Assembly: GCA_016927595.1 (NCBI GenBank)
Contig: JAFGMI010000018.1
Location: 124,001-188,000, forward strand
DNA from: Melioribacteraceae bacterium
GTDB taxonomy: Bacteria > Bacteroidota > Ignavibacteria > Ignavibacteriales > Melioribacteraceae
Reading direction: 5' to 3'
DNA length: 64,000 nucleotides
The notes under the pieces were generated by a model that ran no database searches, had not been told where the DNA came from, and worked only from the letters and a program-made list of their open reading frames with translations. The position numbers were made by a program, and so were the translations under genes. How positions within the stretch are numbered: the first letter of the stretch is position 1; every line of letters begins with the position of its first letter. Of the stretch, positions 8,302 through 15,010 are shown one piece after another.

Positions 8302-9786
8302 TTAATATTCAATTAATGTACCTTGCCGTTTTAATGCTAAGCTATCCCATTTCGTGATTGTATTTTTTAGAAGCTTTTGTTTATCTGCTTTAAGTTTTTC
8401 CATATCAAGACCGATATACTCTTGTGCTTTTGCTTTCGTTGTAATATCCGGCAGATCAATGGGGTAACTAACGCCATGTTCAACCAGAACCAAAGCTATT
8501 TCTTTGCGGGCTTGCTCTGCTTTTTGAATTCCGGTTGCCAGTACACGCAGAGCCTCATCAGGGGAATGAAATCCCGCGGCATTTGCTGCAGCAACCCAAT
8601 CCCATCTCCACTGAGCATGTCTTATCAGTTCCTGAGCTTTATCCATTTCACTCTGAACTGCACCGTTATCCCAGGCTGTCTTGGCTTCAATATGCGCTGC
8701 GGCTAGTGCTTTTTCAAGCATTCCTCTTAATTCCATAATTCTATCCTGCCTGCTGTAAACCATCCTTATCAATTGTTCTGTTTCATCACGGTGACAGTTA
8801 AAGCAAGAGTTTTCAATATTATTCAAAGGCGACTGAACATGATGATCTGTAAACTTAACTCCCCCCTCAGTTTTGTAGGGCATATGACAGTCTGCACATG
8901 ACACACCCTGATCTGCGTGAGTTCCGGTCATAAATAATTCATAATCAGGATGCTGAGCCTTAAGCATTGGGGTTTTGCTTAATGCGTGAGTCCAATCAAT
9001 AAAATTCATGTTATCATAATACTCTTCCATTTCATCAGCGCTGAAGCCGTTATCCCAGGGGAAAGTAAGATAATCCCCGTCTTTTTTGAAATAATACTCA
9101 ACATGGCATTGTGCGCATACAAGTGATCTCATTTCGTTATGCGAAAAATCATCCATAGATTTTCCCTGTCTTTCAAATGCTTCTATTAATGCAGGGCGTG
9201 AAATTCGCAGATTCATTGTTTTCGGGTCGTGACAATCCTGACATCCGATCGGATTAACAATCTGATGTCCGCGGTCATACCAGTTTGCTTTATAAAATTC
9301 AGCCACACCCTCTTCAGCCATTACACGGGGAACATCTGTACTTTTGCAAGTCCAGCAGGTAGCCGGCATAGGTCGCTGTTCTTCACCGCCGGTTCTTAAT
9401 ATTTCACGGATATCTTCAATAGCATGTGCATGCCCTCTGCCCTGATTATACTCCTTCGAAAAGCTATAACCCGCCCACATTACTACTAATTCGGGGTACT
9501 GTTCTAAGTAATCGATAAAAGCTGAGCCGGCATATTTGCTTGCAAAGTTTGTATCAAGCGTTTTTAAATACGTTTCATATTCCCGCGGGTAATTTTCGCC
9601 CCAGACTTCGTTCCTCGGCTCCCATTCTGGTAAAGGTTTTACCGTTTGAAGTGTGAGTGCTTCGCTTCTTCTTTCGACTATAGAAGATGCGAACAAACCA
9701 ATAATAAAAACAACAACAACGGTTAGCAAAAACAGAACCCAGCCCAGCCAGGGTTTTTCTTTAATTCTTTCTTGGATCGATTTCAT
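8302..9786 (-). CDS. nrfA: Pentahaem ammonia-forming nitrite reductase NrfA
   Basis: 494 residues. It reduces nitrite to ammonium with six electrons in the periplasm. The catalytic haem site is CWTCK (residues 144-148), whose Lys is the proximal ligand that defines NrfA. Four CXXCH sites follow (CQDCH 182, CAQCH 224, CADCH 297, CFNCH 328). Expected active-site residues are visible: Arg in GRGHAHA (about 117), Tyr in CHVEYYF (about 231) and His in GTHADQGV (about 290). An N-terminal hydrophobic segment (15-34) acts as signal or anchor. Length is normal for the family. It follows nrfH by 20 bp. The start at 9786 is supported by an AAGGG about 8 bases upstream. Confidence 0.97.
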   Translation of the reverse strand: MKSIQERIKEKPWLGWVLFLLTVVVVFIIGLFASSIVERRSEALTLQTVKPLPEWEPRNEVWGENYPREYETYLKTLDTNFASKYAGSAFIDYLEQYPELVVMWAGYSFSKEYNQGRGHAHAIEDIREILRTGGEEQRPMPATCWTCKSTDVPRVMAEEGVAEFYKANWYDRGHQIVNPIGCQDCHDPKTMNLRISRPALIEAFERQGKSMDDFSHNEMRSLVCAQCHVEYYFKKDGDYLTFPWDNGFSADEMEEYYDNMNFIDWTHALSKTPMLKAQHPDYELFMTGTHADQGVSCADCHMPYKTEGGVKFTDHHVQSPLNNIENSCFNCHRDETEQLIRMVYSRQDRIMELRGMLEKALAAAHIEAKTAWDNGAVQSEMDKAQELIRHAQWRWDWVAAANAAGFHSPDEALRVLATGIQKAEQARKEIALVLVEHGVSYPIDLPDITTKAKAQEYIGLDMEKLKADKQKLLKNTITKWDSLALKRQGTLIEY

Positions 9787-9806
9787 AAAACAGCCCTTCG
9801 TTTTTT

Positions 9807-10424
9807 TTAATTCTTTTCATTAAAATATTTTTCAAGCCAGTCAGACATTATCGGCTTATAATCCGGTGTTTGCGCGTGTGGAACTGAAGACAAACTTCTT
9901 GCTCTTCCATGGGGAACTTCTCTGTGACAATCCCAGCAGACACCAGGTCTTTGGTCTTCAACATTTCTGTTGTTAATCGCTCTTAAAGCAATAGGATGAA
10001 TTTGATTTGAGTGACACCTTATACAATTTTCCTGAACGGCATTTCTTCCAGCGTCTTTAATTCGTATCACCTCCGGTTCCAGCCTGAATGTAAACATTGT
10101 TGCATGTCGCAAGCCGTCCATTGCTTTGAAGTAGTACGTTCTTACAAAATTATCCTGCGGAACATGACAATCATTACATGTTGCAACTTTAGCGTGGCTG
10201 CTTCTTTCCCAGGTTGCGTACTGCGGTGTCATTACGTGACAATTAATACATGCATCAGGATCATTCGATAAGTAAGAAACTGCATTCGATACATAAAAAA
10301 TGTGTGCCCCTATACCGGAAAAGATTCCGAGTAAAATAATAACCGGAAAGCGCCATGGCTGAGGCGGAGTAACAAATGAGATAATCTTTTTCAGAAAACT
10401 TTTACCTTCTTTCGCTTGGAGCAT
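9807..10424 (-). CDS. nrfH: Tetrahaem quinol dehydrogenase NrfH
   Basis: 205 residues. It has one TM helix (about 26-47) and four haem sites: CINCHVM (59), CNDCH (83), CIRCH (134) and CWDCH (163). The first site has the CXXCHXM form, whose Met ligates haem 1 in NrfH structures. It anchors NrfA to the membrane and feeds it electrons from menaquinol. Its start lies inside the end of the upstream NapH-like gene (overlap 10402-10424) and it is followed after 20 bp by nrfA, so the three are translationally coupled. Confidence 0.95.
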   Translation of the reverse strand: MLQAKEGKSFLKKIISFVTPPQPWRFPVIILLGIFSGIGAHIFYVSNAVSYLSNDPDACINCHVMTPQYATWERSSHAKVATCNDCHVPQDNFVRTYYFKAMDGLRHATMFTFRLEPEVIRIKDAGRNAVQENCIRCHSNQIHPIALRAINNRNVEDQRPGVCWDCHREVPHGRARSLSSVPHAQTPDYKPIMSDWLEKYFNEKN

Positions 10425-11508
10425 TAGTATTTCCCTTTTCTGACTGTCTGTTTAAGTTTTCAATATCTGTTGTGCTGCGAGGGTGACCCAAACTTTCAAT
10501 TTTTTTCTGATGTATTATATACTGCTCTTTCGTGATATTGGTCTGCCAATTCCCGGTAAGGATGCCGAGAGTAACAATTATAAGATAAACACCAACTACT
10601 CCAAGCGCAACATATTTTTTATTGATTTTCGATTTACCGAACAGTGGTCTGAGCTGAAGTGTGTCTTTAACCGGACAAGCATCCACACAGCTCATACAAG
10701 TAGAACACTCATCCGACCAAACTGTTTGTACTCTGTCTACTTTAATAAATGATGGACAAGCTTTGTTGCACAAGCCGCAATCGATACAGGAAACCGGGTC
10801 ACGTTTAATTTTATTTGGGCTTAATAAACTGAATATACCCAGTAAAGCTCCATAAGGACAAAGATACCTGCACCAAAAATTTCTGAATACAATCGAAAGA
10901 CCAAACAGTACAGCAATAACTATTAACGCAAAACGGGAAATATCGGCAAAGAATAAGTACATCTTTACATCTGCAACTAAGTTATAGGGACTGTCGAGAA
11001 AGTACTTAAGCGATGCGGCAGTCATTGCAAAAAATATTGAGTAAACAAAGAACGCTAAAAGCAGATACTTAAGGCTTCGCAGCGGGTAATCTAGAATCTT
11101 AGGCATCTTTATTCTTTTCTTGAATAATTTATTGGCAACCTTGTCGCCAAAATCGCCTATAAGTTCCGATAAAAATCCAATCGGGCACATCCAGCTGCAG
11201 AATGCCTTCCCGAATACAAACGAGACAGAAATTATGCCAGTTAAAATTACAAATCCAGCCGGGTGTGCCTGATGAATTTCCCCTGTTAAAAAGAAATAAT
11301 ACAAACTCATAAGAGCACTGATAGGTAAAAATCCCTCAACTCCCGGCGGACGATATCCGACAGTTGACGGGTTACCGTCTTGCAATGATTCAACAAATAA
11401 GTGGAATTCTACACCAATCCATATACAAAGCAGGACAAAACCAGCCTGTACCCACAATCTATACTTCTGTATTGGTTTCTCATTATTTCTATTTTGTACC
11501 TTTTTCAT
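10402..11508 (-). CDS. NapH-like membrane 4Fe-4S ferredoxin
   Basis: 368 residues. Several TM helices (about 18-38, 62-78, 82-100, 148-170, 190-210, 300-320) are combined with two membrane-edge CXXXCP motifs (CSWMCPIG, CRYLCPYG) and two 4Fe-4S clusters near residues 240-285 (CIDCGLCNKACP and CSTCMSCVDACP). This is the NapH/NosR/CcoG-type architecture. Known relatives pass electrons between quinol and periplasmic reductases. Here it is the first gene of the nrf operon, so it probably takes part in the electron supply to NrfHA. The precise subfamily is not certain, so no symbol is given. The SD sequence upstream of 11508 is poor. Confidence 0.85.
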   Translation of the reverse strand: MKKVQNRNNEKPIQKYRLWVQAGFVLLCIWIGVEFHLFVESLQDGNPSTVGYRPPGVEGFLPISALMSLYYFFLTGEIHQAHPAGFVILTGIISVSFVFGKAFCSWMCPIGFLSELIGDFGDKVANKLFKKRIKMPKILDYPLRSLKYLLLAFFVYSIFFAMTAASLKYFLDSPYNLVADVKMYLFFADISRFALIVIAVLFGLSIVFRNFWCRYLCPYGALLGIFSLLSPNKIKRDPVSCIDCGLCNKACPSFIKVDRVQTVWSDECSTCMSCVDACPVKDTLQLRPLFGKSKINKKYVALGVVGVYLIIVTLGILTGNWQTNITKEQYIIHQKKIESLGHPRSTTDIENLNRQSEKGNTNAPSERR

Positions 11509-11591
11509 GCTGCAAGCCCGAATAATATAAACAGATTATTTTTTCTGATTTAATTTAGTGCAAGTGTTTCTAATTTTCAAGTGCATTTCGG

Positions 11592-11608
11592 TTAACAATT
11601 ATTTAACA
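11592..11608. promoter_or_regulatory. Repeat TTAACA-N5-TTAACA between nrf operon and HEAT-repeat gene
   Basis: TTAACA occurs at 11592-11597 and 11603-11608 with an 11-bp period. Read differently, the same stretch is an inverted GTTAA-N7-TTAAC. It lies 82 bp before the plus-strand HEAT gene and 84 bp before the minus-strand nrf operon. Eleven-base-spaced repeats are typical of PhoB/OmpR-family sites, and a similar element precedes pstS. The function is inferred. Confidence 0.25.
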
Positions 11609-11689
11609 TTTTTCAGGGAACATAAGTGAATAGCCGGCGTCTGATTTACTGAAACAAAAAATATTCACACACAATAATCGGGGGATTAA

Positions 11690-12076
11690 ATGAAATCTTT
11701 ATTAACAACATTGATGGTTTTATTACTTACTGCGTCATTGTTTGCAGGTGATCTGACATCTGTAAAATTAAAAACCGATCTCACTAAAATCGAAGCAAAT
11801 CTAATTGCCGGAATCAACTCGGGCAACAGAGGTCTTATGATAAGCGCAACTCAATTACTGGGAGATATTAAATCCGACAAAGCAGTAATTCCTCTCTTAA
11901 AGATATTAAAAAGCAATAATGATGAAGCAGCACGTGCTGCCGCTGCACTTTCATTATATAAAATAGGCGATGCCAGAGGTTTGTTCGCAATAAAACAGGC
12001 AACAAGATTTGATGACAGCCAGAGAGTCAGAAATGTTTGTCTCAAAATTTACAGCGAAACATCAAGAACATCATAG
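11690..12076 (+). CDS. Small secreted HEAT-repeat protein
   Basis: 128 residues. It has an N-terminal signal peptide (about 1-19, ending SLFAG), then two to three HEAT/PBS-lyase-like helical repeats. The clearest covers residues about 60-90, with the pattern SDKAVIPLLKILKS followed by AARAAAALSLYKIGD. Such repeats form protein-binding scaffolds, and no catalytic residues are present. The gene stands alone between the nrf operon (divergent) and the next plus-strand gene and ends in a clear intrinsic terminator. The partner is unknown. A GGGG ribosome-binding site lies about 5 bases before the ATG. Confidence 0.8.
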   Translation: MKSLLTTLMVLLLTASLFAGDLTSVKLKTDLTKIEANLIAGINSGNRGLMISATQLLGDIKSDKAVIPLLKILKSNNDEAARAAAALSLYKIGDARGLFAIKQATRFDDSQRVRNVCLKIYSETSRTS

Positions 12077-12083
12077 AATTATG

Positions 12084-12123
12084 AGGCTGCAAATCAGCGG
12101 AGGGTTAAATTTGCAGCCTTTAT
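12084..12123 (+). terminator. Intrinsic terminator after the HEAT-repeat gene
   Basis: An 11-bp stem, AGGCTGCAAAT (12084-12094) / ATTTGCAGCCT (12109-12119), with a 14-base loop and a short TTTAT tail, starts 8 bases after the stop codon. Confidence 0.75.
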
Positions 12124-12207
12124 CCACTCTACTTATCGATGATCAATCTTTTTATTTTTAGTATATTGTGAACGTCATTTATAACATTGTGTAATGAGTG
12201 GCATTCA

Positions 12208-12822
12208 ATGGAAAAGGTAAAGCAGTTTTTTAAAACCACTTTCCTGGGTGGTTTTCTGGTCGTACTTCCAATCGTTATTCTCTTATTCGTATTAAGCTGG
12301 ATAATTGAATCGCTAACCGATTATGTACGACCAATGACAAATATTATCATTGAAACGGTCCGTTTGAACGAGTTCATTGCAACTTCAGTAGCAATTCTTG
12401 TGACAATACTCATATTTTTTCTTGTCGGTATTTTCATAAAAACGGAGTTGGGAAAAGTTAGTTTCCATGCACTCGAAAATAAATTCCTAAGAAAAATATT
12501 CGGTTATAAAATAATAAAAGAAACCGTGGTTCAGATTTTCGGTGAGGAGAAAACTATTTTTAAGGCTGTTGCACTCGTAAAACTGTTCGGGAATGAGACC
12601 AAAATGACAGCTTTTGTTACTGACGAGCATAAAAACGGATGCTATACTGTTTTTATACCATCAGGTCCCGCACCGACTGCAGGATTTGTTTATCATGTTA
12701 AGAAAGAACAGATTGAGATTATAGATGTATCTGTTGAGCAGGCTTTAAGAACTATTCTAAGCCTGGGTTCCGGATCGAGATCGCTTCTCGAAAAGTATTA
12801 CAAAGCAATTGAGAAGAAATAA
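12208..12822 (+). CDS. DUF502-family membrane protein
   Basis: 204 residues from the ATG at 12208. A TTG seven codons earlier is possible but less natural. Two TM helices occur near residues 11-31 and 54-76 (FLGGFLVVLPIVILLFVLSW is the first). A soluble domain follows with the GIF.KTELGK and PSGPAPTAGFV motifs typical of DUF502. Family members are widespread in bacteria and related to plant LCV-like proteins, and their biochemical role is not established. The gene is followed directly by a convergent small gene, so it is probably monocistronic. Confidence 0.85.
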   Translation: MEKVKQFFKTTFLGGFLVVLPIVILLFVLSWIIESLTDYVRPMTNIIIETVRLNEFIATSVAILVTILIFFLVGIFIKTELGKVSFHALENKFLRKIFGYKIIKETVVQIFGEEKTIFKAVALVKLFGNETKMTAFVTDEHKNGCYTVFIPSGPAPTAGFVYHVKKEQIEIIDVSVEQALRTILSLGSGSRSLLEKYYKAIEKK

Positions 12823-13005
12823 TTAGCCGGATTTTTTTCCATACTCTTGTTTTCTCGCTTCAACAAGTTTAAGTACCTGCAGCCTTTCAAAATCGCTCAT
12901 CATTCCCCATGATATTATTTCTTGCAGCGTACGGTAACATCCTTTACACAAATTCAGGCTGCTGTCTATTTCACAACGATTATTACAGGGAGAATTATTA
13001 TTCAT
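12823..13005 (-). CDS. DUF1289-like small Cys-rich protein
   Basis: About 60 residues from the ATG at 13005. Upstream ATGs at 13017 and 13044 would add 4 or 13 residues, and none has a good ribosome-binding site. The pattern SPC-x3-C, then LCKGCYRTLQEIISW and a C-terminal EARKQEYGKK, fits DUF1289 (SPCxxxCxxD...CxGCyRTlxEIxxW). The four cysteines probably bind a metal such as zinc or an Fe-S cluster. The function of the family is not settled. It is convergent with the DUF502 gene and shares its stop region without spacing. Confidence 0.75.
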   Translation of the reverse strand: MNNNSPCNNRCEIDSSLNLCKGCYRTLQEIISWGMMSDFERLQVLKLVEARKQEYGKKSG

Positions 13006-13173
13006 ACGATTACACATATTTTCTATCAAAAACAAAAGAAGCATTCTTTTGGTTGCATAATCTCAGTAACAAATAAAAAGCACAATTAATGTCTTTTCTT
13101 GAATTCGAGATCTTAATGATATAATTTTTAATCTGAAATTTTTAGCAGAACTTAATTCTACTCTGAGGTATAA

Positions 13174-15000
13174 ATGGAAAAACTTATTGAATGCGTCCCG
13201 AATTTTTCAGAAGGAAAAAATCCGGATATTATCAAACAGATAACCGACGAAATAGAAAAGGTTGAAGGAGCCAAATTGCTTGATGTTGATCCGGGAGCAG
13301 ATATGAACAGAACCGTGGTTACGTTCATCGGTTCTCCCGATGCAGTAAAGGAAGCAGCATTTATGGCGATTAAAAAAGCTCAGGAATTAATAGACATGTC
13401 GGTTCATCACGGTTCACACCCGCGCATGGGTGCGACTGATGTTTGCCCATTTGTACCTGTAAACGGAGTATCCATTGAAGAATGCGTGGAACTGTCGAAG
13501 GAAGTTGCCAGACGGGTCGGCGACGAGTTGAACATTCCTGTTTATCTTTACGAAAAATCTGCTCAGACACCAGACAGGATTAATCTAGCCGTTATACGTA
13601 AAGGTGAATATGAAGCACTGGAAGAGAAATTAAAAAAGCCAGAATGGAAGCCGGATTTTGGACCGTCACGCTTTAATTCACGAGCAGGTGCCACAGTTAT
13701 CGGGGTGCGTGAGTTTTTAATAGCCTACAACATTTCACTAAATACCCGTGAGTCCAGGTACGCTACAGATATTGCTTTCGAACTTAGAGAAAAAGGCCGA
13801 TCAGCCCGAAGGGGAAATACAGAACCTTTTTATTTTAAAGGTACGACTATATTAAAATATAGTGAAGGTAATTATCCCTGCGGTTCGTGCGAATTCGATG
13901 GTAGTACAATGAATGAAACTATTGAGCATTGCAGAAACGAGCATGATTACGATTTGAAAGACCTGCTAAAACTGAACGGGATTAATCCTGAGAAACCGGA
14001 GGGTGAATCTGTTAAGAGGCCTGGATTATTCAGTCACTGTAAGGCAATTGGTTGGATGGTGGATCAATACGATCGTGCACAGATTTCGATTAATCTTACG
14101 GATTATAATATTACATCAATGCATCATGTACTTGAAGCAACCCGAAAACTGGCTTCGGAAAGGGGACTGGTTGTAACCGGAAGCGAAATTGTCGGAATGG
14201 TTCCCTATTCCGCCCTTCTCGAAACTGGTAAATATTATCTTAAACTGCAGAGCAGATCGACAGGTATTCCGACTATAGATATATTGAATACCGCTGTGCA
14301 GTCATTAGGATTGAATGACGTTTCTGAATTCATTATAAGTGAACGTGTACTCGGATTACCGAAATTTTCTGCAGATGCATTGGTGGAAATGAAGTTAAAT
14401 GAATTTGTGGATGAAGTGAGCCGCGAATCCCCAGCTCCGGGTGGCGGCTCAATAGCAGCGCTTGCAGGCGCTATCGGTGCGTCGTTATCATCAATGGTAA
14501 GTAATCTATCCGCGAATAACCGTGGAAGTGAAAGTGTTGATAATATTTTAAATACAGCCGCTGTTAAATGTCAGGAAATAAAGAATCAATTGATAGGGGC
14601 TGTTGACGATGATACTAATGCATTCAATGAATATATGGATGCCAGAAGACTGCCTTCAAAGACTGATGAAGAAAGGGCAGTGCGTGAGGCGGCGATGCAA
14701 AACGGGCTTAAGAAAGCTGTATTGGTTCCTCTGAACACAGCAAGGCTTAGTTACGAAGTAGTAAAGATTGCAGATTCAGTTGCACGAAACGGGAATCCGG
14801 CATCGATTACGGATGTGGGAGTAGGTGCACAATCGGCTTATACAGGCGTGCTCGGCGGGATTTATAATGTGCTGATAAATTTAAAGGATATTAAAGACAA
14901 GAGATTCGTAGATCATATGAGAAACGAGTGCGATGAGTTGAAGAAGTCCGCACAGGAAGAACTTGCTAAAGTATTGGAATATGTTGAAAGTAGTTTATAA
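13174..15000 (+). CDS. ftcD: Formiminotransferase-cyclodeaminase fusion (FTCD)
   Basis: 608 residues. Residues about 1-180 are the formiminotransferase N-subdomain (CVPNFSEGKN at the start, VHHGSHPRMGATDVCPF). About 181-395 are its C-subdomain. About 400-608 are cyclodeaminase (SPAPGGGSIAALAGAIGASL near 415-435). It transfers the formimino group from formiminoglutamate to tetrahydrofolate and then releases ammonia, the last step of histidine degradation. The formiminotransferase part carries an insert of roughly 70 residues (about 225-300) with a CGSC-x14-HC-x3-H pattern, which I recall as typical of Bacteroidota-type FTCD. This makes it longer than the 541-residue animal enzyme. No other hut gene is nearby. 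Confidence 0.95.
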   Translation: MEKLIECVPNFSEGKNPDIIKQITDEIEKVEGAKLLDVDPGADMNRTVVTFIGSPDAVKEAAFMAIKKAQELIDMSVHHGSHPRMGATDVCPFVPVNGVSIEECVELSKEVARRVGDELNIPVYLYEKSAQTPDRINLAVIRKGEYEALEEKLKKPEWKPDFGPSRFNSRAGATVIGVREFLIAYNISLNTRESRYATDIAFELREKGRSARRGNTEPFYFKGTTILKYSEGNYPCGSCEFDGSTMNETIEHCRNEHDYDLKDLLKLNGINPEKPEGESVKRPGLFSHCKAIGWMVDQYDRAQISINLTDYNITSMHHVLEATRKLASERGLVVTGSEIVGMVPYSALLETGKYYLKLQSRSTGIPTIDILNTAVQSLGLNDVSEFIISERVLGLPKFSADALVEMKLNEFVDEVSRESPAPGGGSIAALAGAIGASLSSMVSNLSANNRGSESVDNILNTAAVKCQEIKNQLIGAVDDDTNAFNEYMDARRLPSKTDEERAVREAAMQNGLKKAVLVPLNTARLSYEVVKIADSVARNGNPASITDVGVGAQSAYTGVLGGIYNVLINLKDIKDKRFVDHMRNECDELKKSAQEELAKVLEYVESSL

Positions 15001-15010
15001 ATAATAACTA

